Of a stretch of 6,252 bases of DNA, positions 1 to 6,098 are shown one piece after another. The notes under the pieces were generated by a model, which did not search any database, was not told where the DNA came from, and saw only the letters and a program-made list of their open reading frames with translations. The first letter of the stretch is position 1. The number at the start of each line of letters is the position of its first letter. Source of the DNA: Desulfobacterales bacterium (lineage in GTDB: Bacteria; Desulfobacterota; Desulfobacteria; Desulfobacterales; Desulfosalsimonadaceae). The position numbers were made by a program, and so were the translations under genes. Where the stretch lies: positions 1 through 6,252 of the forward strand of contig JAOZOL010000149.1 of the NCBI GenBank assembly GCA_029933295.1, written 5' to 3'.

Positions 1-290
1 AAATGGTTGCGCAAAGGCGAATGCTCATGTCGCTCGGAACGGACGCAGGGATCAACATTGAGTACGTTGGCCAGCATCATGTTGGGATGCTGCAACCACA
101 GGGCGGTACCAAAGAGGGATGCATGTATTTCCTGTCCCATGCCGCTTCGTTCTCTGACAAAAAGCGCCGTAATGATCGCATGACTGATGGTAATGGCCGT
201 ACCGCCCGGACCCGCATGAAACACGCCGTATTCGACGATTCGAATGCCGTCAAGGGGGCCGGATTTGTCTGATTTGTGCGGATGTGTCAT
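1..290 (-). pseudogene. CaiB/BaiF (class III) CoA-transferase, internally deleted; 3' end outside window
   Basis: Intact family members move CoA between carboxylic acids in the cytoplasm and are about 400 residues long. The minus-strand frame opens with ATG at 290, preceded by GAGGAA six bases upstream, and stays open to the window edge (96 residues seen). Residues 13-28 (LDGIRIVEYGVFHAGP) match the family N-terminus, which normally reads LxGxRVLexxxxxAGP. By residue 31 it already reads TAITISHAIITALF followed by RERSGMGQ, a segment that normally lies roughly 150 residues further on, and continues into SPLRNHF. The region carrying the usual catalytic aspartate and CoA-binding elements is therefore missing. 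The deletion is in frame, so a shortened protein could still be made, but it should not be a working transferase. A start and ribosome site survive, with a candidate promoter at 342-370. The family call is strong; pseudogene status rests on recalled family spacing. Confidence 0.75.
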
Positions 291-341
291 AATTATTCCT
301 CAAAGTGTGTTCTAAAAGATGTTGAGTTTTTTGAGAAAATA

Positions 342-370
342 ACTATCCGTTTTGATGTTTTTTATGTCAA
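342..370 (-). promoter_or_regulatory. Candidate sigma70 promoter for the CoA-transferase remnant
   Basis: Read on the minus strand, TTGACA (370-365) is a perfect -35 box. It is followed after 17 bases by GATAGT (347-342), which matches four of six positions of TATAAT. Transcription would start near 335 and leave a leader of about 45 bases before the ATG at 290. It is a sequence match only. Confidence 0.45.
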
Positions 371-379
371 GCATCTTAT

Positions 380-409
380 TTGATGTTGAAGATTATTCTG
401 TTTTTTAAT
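380..409 (+). promoter_or_regulatory. Candidate promoter for the GGDEF/ATPase/HEAT gene
   Basis: On the plus strand TTGATG (380-385, four of six to TTGACA) is followed after 18 bases by TTTAAT (404-409, five of six to TATAAT). This would place the start near 416 and give a leader of about 73 bases. The region is very AT-rich, so chance matches are likely. The intergenic stretch 291-489 otherwise shows no RNA gene, operator or clear hairpin. Confidence 0.3.
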
Positions 410-489
410 ACGTTAAATTAGCCAAGGATGGGCTGCCAGTTGGTAATCATCTTTGCTTATACAGACAACGATTCATACCAGGAGTATCC

Positions 490-3400
490 ATGAGATTTCA
501 GAAATTGCTCTATTTTTTGCAAAATGTCGGGAGAGATCCGTCATCATTAATCATAGAAGATTATCTTACCGGGCTTAAAAATCGACGGTATTTTCATCAA
601 TATTTAAAAAGCGAGATCGCGTGGGATTCGCTGGAAAAACATCCGGTTTCTCTGTTGATGGTAGACATTGACTATTTTAAACGGATTAATGAACAATACG
701 GTCATATCGTAGGTGATGAGGTTCTCATTTATATTACCGAAATTTTAAAAAAAATATCCGGAAAAAAGGGAATTCCCATTCTCTATGCGGGTGATAAGTT
801 CATGCTTGTGATGCCCGGTATAAAAAAACACAATGCTCTGATCGCGGGAGATGATCTGGTCCGGCATGTGAACGAAAATATTTTTTTTTCTTCCGATGCG
901 GGAACGGAAATTCCGATTACGTTAAGTATCGGGATTGCCACAGCGCCTGAAGATGCCGGTGACGGGGATGGCCTTATCCGTCAGGTAAACAATGCATTAT
1001 TTCATGCAAAGCAACTGGGAAGAAACCGATATGCCGATGCAGGTGAGGTAAGTCGTCAGGCGTTGCAATACCTGGATAGTGCAGGCATTGTAGGGCGAAA
1101 GTCCCAGCTCGAACAGGTCGGGAAGGCGTTAAAAAAAGTCAGTGACGGAATAAGCCGGTTTGTTATTGTTGACGGCGCGCCGGGAATGGGAAAAACAAGT
1201 TTTTTAGATACTGTCCAGCGAAATCTGGGAAAAAAGAAATTAAATCCGATCCGCATAGCCGGTGCTGTTCAGGAATCATTCCGACCGTATTATCTGGTGT
1301 CGTATATTGTCATGGAATTAATGAATCAACGGGAGGATAAGGGAATTGATGTCTTAGAGAAAATGGACGAAAAAGATATTGTGAATTTATCATATATCAT
1401 CCCCCAGTTAAGCATCGACGATGTCCCCTCACCGGAGAACAGCGACCAGCAGAGAGAGGAAATTTTTAAATCGTTTTTGCGGTTTTTAATTTTACTGGTT
1501 GATAACCGTCCCCTTATACTGCTCATCGATGATCTGGATTATTCTGATCCGGCATCCCTTCATCTGATCCGTACAATCATTAAGGAAAAATCGGTGCTTC
1601 TGTTTATTTGCGGTACCGCTTCAAAAGAAAAACAGACAGCCCCCAAAGCTATCCCCTTAGACCTTTTTAGATCCGCTTACAGTGAGAATCTGGGGATACA
1701 GGATATTCATCTGGACCCGTTGACCGTTGAGGATATTGAAAAACATATTAATATTATTTTTCCGCAGATCAACATGCCTCAGCGGTTAATCCGCGAACTG
1801 GTCCAGACTGCCAGAGGAAATCCCTTTTTTATCATGGAGATTTTAAGAAGGATGATTGGGGAGCAGAAAATTGTGCAATCCGGGCAGAAATGGGAAATCC
1901 TCAGCCTTGAAAAAGGATATTTCCCCAAATCCCTTGAGGAAATCGTTCGCAAAAAAATGACATCTCTTGATGATGAGAGTAAAATTTTTCTGGATCGAGC
2001 CTCTGTTTTTGGGGAATCCATTTCTTTAAGTATGCTGACCGGTATTTCAGATGAAAAATCTGCAAAAATTCATGATTTTTTAGACCAGGTTATTGCCCAG
2101 GGAATTGTCCGGTCTGATTTTACAGGAAATGATGAAAGCATCCGGTTTATAAATAAGCGCATCCAGGAAATTGTTTATGAAGGTATCCAGCCGGCCCAGA
2201 AGAAAAATATCCATGAACAGATCGGCAATTATCAGGAAAAATTATATAATCATAACCTGCTGCCTTCTGCTTCATTATTGGCATACCATTTTAAGCGCTC
2301 TGACAATCAGGAAAAAGCGAAAACTTACGAGCAGTTTGAAGAAGATCGCAATCAGCGGATTTTCAATAACCAGGAAGCGAGCAAGTATGGTGAAACAGAT
2401 GTGGACGATGCGGGTATAAATGGTCTGGATGAGATCGGCGATGTCCCGCTGAGTAGTGAGAGTCTGCTGTATATTCCCAAATTATTTCAGTCCATTCTTA
2501 TCGCAATCCGGAATACAAGACTCTATCCTTCCGGGAGCAAGTCGGTCATAAATGCCGTCCGCCAATTGCAGCAATTTATTGAAAAAACGTTTAAGGATAC
2601 GAGCCGTGTGAGTATTATCGTTGAGAAGAAGAGTATCCTGATAAATGGTCAGGAACTCGAAGTGGGGAATTTTCAGGCCATTGCACGGAAAATCATCGAT
2701 TTTTGGGATCGAATTGAATTAAAAAGTTTAACTTTCATAAAAGGGCTGACAGAAGAGGAACTTGAGATATTCATGCAAAAGTTAAGTCATATTGAACAAA
2801 AAGAACTGATCTCGACCTTCTGGAAAACATTTGCAAAAGAAAAAAAGCTGATTCACATTCGTCCCCGTCAAATCAAATATGCCAAAATAGAAGATGAAAC
2901 TGAAGGCGCGCTACCTGAGCCTCTGGCAGATGTCTCCGAACCGGCTACTTATGAGCATCACAGCGTTGAATCCGAAAGTTATCAGGGACTTGATGACGCG
3001 GATATAAAACCGATTAAGCGAGTTATTGCCGCTTTGTTGAGCACTTACAGCAAATTTAAACTTTACCCCGCCCATGGGCCGGTAGCAAAAAAAGCTATAG
3101 AAAAGGCGATGGCTGTACTGGCGGATTATTTTAAACGGCAATCGGCGTTGAGCATTGCGCGGGTTGAGGCATCATTTCTTGTAAATGGCGTTAAAATGAA
3201 TCCCGCAGGCTTTGAGAAAATGGCTGACGGTCTTGTTCAATTTCTGAAAGATACGAAATTAAACAGTATTACATTTATAAATATTATTTCGGAAACCGAT
3301 CTTTTGGAATTTTTTTCAGCTTCATCTCAGCCGCCGGCCGAGGATACGGGTATTACCTTTTGGCAGGAGCTTGCCGAAGCAAAGCAGATTTCCGGAATCC

Positions 3401-4704
3401 TGTTTAATCAGCGAATCTATGGTGTCCTGGATGAGGGGCAGGGAGATAGTGGCGAGGAAGATAAAACAGAGACTGATGATGAAATGGAAAAAATAAAAGA
3501 AAGCAGCTTAAAGGATCTGGATATGGAGACCGTGCCGGATCTTTTACGAAAATTATACCTGTCAGGGGATAAAAAAAAGGCGCTGGCCGTTATTAAACGA
3601 TTTTGCCAGGAATATCAGGCCTTAGATGAAGCCGGTAGAAAATCGTTACTTGATATTTTTGAAACCATATTAAAACCTGAAGCCTGGCGCCCCGGCCCCG
3701 GATATATCAAATTCGTTTTAAAATCCACAATATCCCTGTTTGATGATGAAACAAATTCAGAACTGATCGCAAAGGCGGCTGATTTATTTCATTTCTGTTC
3801 GGAGATGTTCATTCTGTTCGGCGAATACGAACTGGCTGCATGGGTATTTTCTCTGCTTCAGTCAATGGGCAATGCAGCAGAACCGTCAGGTCCGATGGGT
3901 GGTGTTCATGTTTTTGAAAAATCAATGGACCAGAAAATTATTGATGTTATTGCACAAGATTTAAAATCAGAAAGCCATGACCGCCAGCAGGGCGCCTATC
4001 AGTTATTAAGCAGTATGGGTAAAGGGATTCTCCCTTTTTTAATCGATATTATCAAGCGGGAAAGCAATATTCGGGTCAGACGGATGGTTGCCGAGTTGAT
4101 GAAAAGCAAAGGGCAGGAAGGCGCTGATTTGCTCAAGAAATCAATCATGGATGAGAGCAGGCCCGAGTATCGCGCGCGAATTCTGGATGTGATCGATTCC
4201 GTGACAACGGATTGCATAATGGAATTAACCGATACTCTGTCAGACAACGCGGATGTTGTACGTAGGTCTGCGTTCCGGTTGGCTGAGCGTTTAAATACGC
4301 AGCAAACCATTGGATTGCTGATGGAATTTGCGCAAGAGGAATCCCCGGAACTGGCAGTCCCGGCAATTAATTCTCTTGGGAAGCTCAATGTCAAAGCCGC
4401 TGCGGACTTGCTTATTCTGAGATTGAAAGGTTCGGATATCAAAGAGGTGCGTGTGGCAGCTTGCCGGGCCATGGGGCAGATCGCCGCCCCCTCTTTTATT
4501 GCGCCGCTGGAAAATCTGTTAAAGCCTAAACGCCGTCTTTTTTTTAAAAAAAAAGTGGAGACACCGGTCAAGGTGGCCGCAGTTTATGCACTGTCTCAGA
4601 TTCCGGGCCAGGGTGCGGCCAGGGTGCTTGCTACGCTGTCCGATGATTCTGATTTTCGCATTCAGGAGGTTTTGAAAAAGCTCAGCAGCAGATCAGAAAA
4701 ATAA
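490..4704 (+). CDS. Degenerate GGDEF - STAND/AAA_16 ATPase - tandem LYP domains - HEAT repeat protein (1404 aa)
   Basis: The ATG at 490 follows AGGAG (480-484) with five bases between. No signal peptide or membrane segment is visible, so the protein is probably cytoplasmic. Residues about 20-182 form a GGDEF domain: L26-T-G-L-K-N-R-R, metal aspartate D59 (DIDYFK), substrate-type N67 and D76 (GHIVGDE). The signature is A100-G-D-K-F instead of GGDEF and no RxxD inhibitory site precedes it, so GTP may bind but c-di-GMP synthesis is doubtful. Residues about 200-620 form an AAA_16/STAND ATPase: G202-R, Walker A GAPGMGKTS (229-237), Walker B LILLIDD (342-348), GNPFF (443-447) and a helical tail with LAYHF near 597-601. 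Two related LYP domains follow (658-797 and 838-977), then an acidic linker (about 980-1010), a helical stretch, and HEAT repeats (about 1146-1398) with a basic KPKRRLFFKKK segment. The role is inferred to be a nucleotide-controlled signalling scaffold; input and output are unknown. The neighbouring CoA-transferase remnant is divergent, so no operon partner lies upstream. Confidence 0.9.
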   Translation: MRFQKLLYFLQNVGRDPSSLIIEDYLTGLKNRRYFHQYLKSEIAWDSLEKHPVSLLMVDIDYFKRINEQYGHIVGDEVLIYITEILKKISGKKGIPILYAGDKFMLVMPGIKKHNALIAGDDLVRHVNENIFFSSDAGTEIPITLSIGIATAPEDAGDGDGLIRQVNNALFHAKQLGRNRYADAGEVSRQALQYLDSAGIVGRKSQLEQVGKALKKVSDGISRFVIVDGAPGMGKTSFLDTVQRNLGKKKLNPIRIAGAVQESFRPYYLVSYIVMELMNQREDKGIDVLEKMDEKDIVNLSYIIPQLSIDDVPSPENSDQQREEIFKSFLRFLILLVDNRPLILLIDDLDYSDPASLHLIRTIIKEKSVLLFICGTASKEKQTAPKAIPLDLFRSAYSENLGIQDIHLDPLTVEDIEKHINIIFPQINMPQRLIRELVQTARGNPFFIMEILRRMIGEQKIVQSGQKWEILSLEKGYFPKSLEEIVRKKMTSLDDESKIFLDRASVFGESISLSMLTGISDEKSAKIHDFLDQVIAQGIVRSDFTGNDESIRFINKRIQEIVYEGIQPAQKKNIHEQIGNYQEKLYNHNLLPSASLLAYHFKRSDNQEKAKTYEQFEEDRNQRIFNNQEASKYGETDVDDAGINGLDEIGDVPLSSESLLYIPKLFQSILIAIRNTRLYPSGSKSVINAVRQLQQFIEKTFKDTSRVSIIVEKKSILINGQELEVGNFQAIARKIIDFWDRIELKSLTFIKGLTEEELEIFMQKLSHIEQKELISTFWKTFAKEKKLIHIRPRQIKYAKIEDETEGALPEPLADVSEPATYEHHSVESESYQGLDDADIKPIKRVIAALLSTYSKFKLYPAHGPVAKKAIEKAMAVLADYFKRQSALSIARVEASFLVNGVKMNPAGFEKMADGLVQFLKDTKLNSITFINIISETDLLEFFSASSQPPAEDTGITFWQELAEAKQISGILFNQRIYGVLDEGQGDSGEEDKTETDDEMEKIKESSLKDLDMETVPDLLRKLYLSGDKKKALAVIKRFCQEYQALDEAGRKSLLDIFETILKPEAWRPGPGYIKFVLKSTISLFDDETNSELIAKAADLFHFCSEMFILFGEYELAAWVFSLLQSMGNAAEPSGPMGGVHVFEKSMDQKIIDVIAQDLKSESHDRQQGAYQLLSSMGKGILPFLIDIIKRESNIRVRRMVAELMKSKGQEGADLLKKSIMDESRPEYRARILDVIDSVTTDCIMELTDTLSDNADVVRRSAFRLAERLNTQQTIGLLMEFAQEESPELAVPAINSLGKLNVKAAADLLILRLKGSDIKEVRVAACRAMGQIAAPSFIAPLENLLKPKRRLFFKKKVETPVKVAAVYALSQIPGQGAARVLATLSDDSDFRIQEVLKKLSSRSEK
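2461..3420 (+). repeat. Tandem protein-level duplication (LYP domain copies 1 and 2)
   Basis: Copy 1 (residues 658-797, bases 2461-2880) and copy 2 (838-977, bases 3001-3420) align without a gap at an offset of exactly 180 residues. Matching landmarks are L678-Y-P with L858-Y-P, N719-G with N899-G, S746-L-T-F-I with S926-I-T-F-I, and F777-W with F957-W. A hand count gives about 35 identities over roughly 135 aligned positions. Related LYP...VNG...LTF segments are, from memory, found in front of HD-GYP or HEAT regions in Deltaproteobacteria. The DNA of the two copies has diverged, so the duplication is old. Confidence 0.75.
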
Positions 4705-4799
4705 AATCAGTAAAGAGCCAAACGTAGATTTGACCCTTTTTGTTCAAGTGAAGCCGATAACTATAAAAACGAATTCTAAAATGTTGACGAGGAACAGCA

Positions 4800-4997
4800 A
4801 TGACAACAAAACATGGAAAAATCAGAAAATCGCTGGCGCATTTTTGCAAAGACACCTGCCCGATATGCACAAAAGGCAGAGAAAAGGGCGAGGGTGTTTT
4901 ATACACTATGATTAAACTGGAAGAAAATCTGTGCCCGGCCTGCAGATCGTACAAAAAAGTGTATGGAAAGCCGGCGCATGAAAAATTAAAACCTTAG
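4800..4997 (+). CDS. Small four-cysteine zinc-ribbon-like protein (65 aa), function unknown
   Basis: The ATG at 4800 is preceded by GAGGAA (4789-4794) with a five-base gap, a good ribosome site. The protein carries two CxxC knuckles, C20-P-I-C23 and C45-P-A-C48, 21 residues apart, plus an extra C16. This layout is typical of a zinc ribbon that binds one metal ion. It is basic (HGKIRK at the start, SYKKVYGKPAHEK at the end), which would suit nucleic-acid or ribosome contact, but that is inference. It lies 95 bases after the large signalling gene on the same strand, and may be cotranscribed or use its own weak promoter (TATAAA at 4762-4767). I do not recognise a named family. The paired cysteines and the ribosome site make it likely to be a real gene. 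Confidence 0.65.
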   Translation: MTTKHGKIRKSLAHFCKDTCPICTKGREKGEGVLYTMIKLEENLCPACRSYKKVYGKPAHEKLKP

Positions 4998-5030
4998 GGC
5001 AGCGTAGTCATCGCATTCTGATATCAAATT

Positions 5031-5251
5031 TTAAGCTATTTCCGGCGGGCGTCTGTCAAACCATGGCCGAACCTTTTCAAGTTGAGCCGCCAGTCTGAAC
5101 AACGTGGCTTCATCCCCAAACGGCCCGATAAACTGGGCCCCCACCGGCAAACATCAGGTCTTTAAGAAGAAACGGGACGCCCAAAAAAGGCCTGTCGGGC
5201 AAAGGGTCTTTAGTAGTTTTTAGGCCCTGTTCGAACATGGGGGTGATATTT
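5031..5251 (-). pseudogene. Amidase-signature family pseudogene, N- and C-terminal pieces joined out of frame
   Basis: Intact relatives are amide hydrolases of about 450-500 residues that use a Ser-cisSer-Lys triad. In one minus-strand frame (5251 down to about 5152) the sequence reads ITPMFEQGLK, then PFLGVPFLLKDL; the lysine of VPFLLKDL is the usual triad lysine. From 5150 the next frame reads [18 protein letters not shown] and ends [12 protein letters not shown] with a stop at 5031. That is the normal amidase C-terminus (GLPVGxQxIGPxGDExxL...PW). Everything between, including the glycine/serine-rich signature with both catalytic serines, is absent, about 300 or more residues. The original N-terminus before ITPMF is also missing. 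No product could be an active amidase. It lies convergent to the zinc-ribbon gene with 33 bases between them. The two family matches, in the correct order on one strand, make the call firm. Confidence 0.8.
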
Positions 5252-5335
5252 GGTTTTTGCAAGAGACTTTTGGAGATAACATAATCGATCAAAATAAGCG
5301 GTTTTGTCCGGTTCATTTTTGTTGTTGAAATCCAT
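5210..5335 (-). CDS. Possible small truncated gene running into the amidase fragment (41 aa)
   Basis: On the minus strand an ATG at 5335 is preceded by AAGG six bases upstream. It begins MDFNNKNEPDKTAYFDRL and continues through YLQKSLAKTK. After about residue 30 it crosses into amidase-derived DNA in the wrong frame and stops at 5210. It starts 34 bases after the stop of the 77-residue gene on the same strand, so it may be the beaten-down second gene of that operon, cut off by the amidase insertion. I recognise no family. The alternative frame that opens at ATG 5316 leads into the amidase piece and looks less protein-like at its start. Confidence 0.3.
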   Translation of the reverse strand: MDFNNKNEPDKTAYFDRLCYLQKSLAKTKYHPHVRTGPKNY

Positions 5336-5369
5336 TTCCAACCTTAGATTGATATTTTTAAGATACCTT

Positions 5370-5603
5370 CTATCTTTTTCTATTTTTCATATCCTTTACT
5401 GCGTCTTTCATTATTTCCAGTACATTACTGCCGCTTTTTTTTGCAGTAACATGAGCATCATCCACAATTTTTTGTGCATGGGCAGATAATGCCTTTTCAT
5501 CGGGTAACGCTGTACCGGATTGATTATATTTCCAGATAAGAAGCTTTCTGGCAAATGCAACCTCTTGTTTCCGAATAAATCCATTTTTTCCCCAAATTGC
5601 CAT
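5370..5603 (-). CDS. Small basic helical protein of unknown function (77 aa)
   Basis: The minus-strand frame opens with ATG at 5603 and stops at 5370. A weak ribosome site, GAGG, lies ten bases upstream of the ATG. The protein starts MAIWGKNGFIRKQEVAFARK, has no cysteine, signal peptide or membrane segment, and is mostly predicted-looking amphipathic helix with a lysine/arginine-rich end (DAVKDMKNRKR). The middle, LPDEKALSAHAQKIVDDAH, is balanced in charge and looks like genuine coding sequence rather than a chance frame. I do not recognise the family. It sits between amidase debris downstream and transposase debris upstream, so it may be a surviving gene in a decaying region. The overlapping plus-strand frame at 5304-5489 has low-complexity content and no ribosome site. 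Confidence 0.55.
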   Translation of the reverse strand: MAIWGKNGFIRKQEVAFARKLLIWKYNQSGTALPDEKALSAHAQKIVDDAHVTAKKSGSNVLEIMKDAVKDMKNRKR

Positions 5604-5789
5604 AAGGATAATGCCTCGGTATACTTAAATGTTAAATGAAATTCCCACTAAATCTTTATGATTCCTTATCAAATCAGCATTTAAAATGAAATGCGCTTGT
5701 GGAAGCCTGATTACCATGACTTTGACAAAAAAAGGCCTCCCTGTGCGTATCCACGCAATTTTAAGCAGCGCTGGTTGGTTACAGCGAAG

Positions 5790-5964
5790 TTGTTTTTACA
5801 GAACCCGGCTATTACGATATATCTTATTTTTCTTATGGCTTCTTCAAGAAAACATACACTAACTGCCGCAGCAAGATTTTCCGGCTCCTCCAAATCCAGA
5901 TTTCATTATTTTTTGAAGTATCCAGTTGTCTCTTGAAGATGTATCGGCCAAGCATTTCCGTTAA
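5790..5964 (+). mobile_element. Transposase-like N-terminal remnant, frameshifted
   Basis: The plus-strand frame reads LFLQNPAITIYLIFLMASS, then RKHTLTAAARFSG and SKSRFHYFLK. This resembles the N-terminal region of DDE transposases of the IS4/IS701 kind, where a hydrophobic helix is followed by a R(K/R)T(L/V)T...R..G...S...(R/H)FL pattern. It stops at 5936, while the +1 frame continues with QLSLEDVSAKHFR to a stop at 5962. No DDE catalytic part is present and no terminal inverted repeats are visible. The resemblance is from memory of the pattern, so this is tentative. The stretch 5604-5789 upstream shows no gene I can support. Confidence 0.38.
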
Positions 5965-5969
5965 CATAT

Positions 5970-6044
5970 TTATTTGGTGACAGTTGATTTGTAACTGCGA
6001 ATGATTGTCGGAATCGTGTTTGATGCTGGTTTGCCGAATTGTTC
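5970..6044 (-). mobile_element. REP-associated tyrosine transposase (RAYT, Y1_Tnp) fragment
   Basis: The minus-strand frame reads EQFGKP, then IPTIIRSYKSTVTK and a stop at 5970. RAYT proteins of the Y1 transposase family carry a segment of the form (T/S)IIRSxKSAVTK shortly before the catalytic tyrosine region. The frame is open back through the palindrome at 6047-6078, where it can be read from an in-frame ATG at 6062. The rest of the protein, including the HUH motif and catalytic tyrosine, is not present here. It is a dead scrap about 25 residues long. Its contact with a palindrome supports the call, because RAYT genes are flanked by REP palindromes that they mobilise. Confidence 0.6.
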
Positions 6045-6046
6045 CA

Positions 6047-6078
6047 CGGTAAGGGCACGATGCATCGTGCCCCTACCG
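6047..6078. repeat. 32-bp near-perfect palindrome (REP-like dispersed repeat)
   Basis: The arms pair about a centre between 6062 and 6063 with a single mismatch (A6052 against C6073); the core GCACGATGCATCGTGC is perfect. It touches the RAYT fragment on one side and lies 20 bases beyond the stop of the crotonase gene on the other. GC-rich palindromes of this wording are, from memory, scattered in many copies in Deltaproteobacterial genomes. It could also form a hairpin in RNA read from the crotonase gene, but no U-tract follows, so it is not called a terminator. Confidence 0.75.
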
Positions 6079-6098
6079 GATTAACGCCCATTGAATCA

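Noticed and set aside
3..272. Plus-strand open frame of 89 codons
   Set aside because: It is antisense to the CoA-transferase frame, whose motifs are clear, and has no ribosome site.
440..456. Sigma54-like element (TTGG ... TTTGCT) upstream of the large gene
   Set aside because: GG and GC are separated by 11 bases, not the 10 that sigma54 promoters require, and the CAC part of the -24 box is missing.
3999..4571. Long minus-strand open frame (190 codons)
   Set aside because: It lies entirely antisense to the HEAT-coding region, has no recognisable motif, and is explained by codon bias of the real gene.
4705..4740. Possible terminator (CAAA...TTTG followed by a T run) after the large gene
   Set aside because: The stem is only four base pairs, too weak to call an intrinsic terminator.
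5110..5316. Treating the 68-codon minus-strand frame as an intact small gene
   Set aside because: It is a chance concatenation: an unrelated start, an amidase N-terminal piece and an out-of-frame tail into the amidase C-terminus.
5711..5893. Minus-strand open frame of 60 codons opposite the transposase-like remnant
   Set aside because: No family pattern or ribosome site, and the opposite strand has the more protein-like frame.
5906..6091. Minus-strand open frame starting MGVNPVGARCIVPLPW
   Set aside because: Its N-terminus is simply the translated palindrome, a common annotation artefact; the RAYT match lies in another frame of the same strand.
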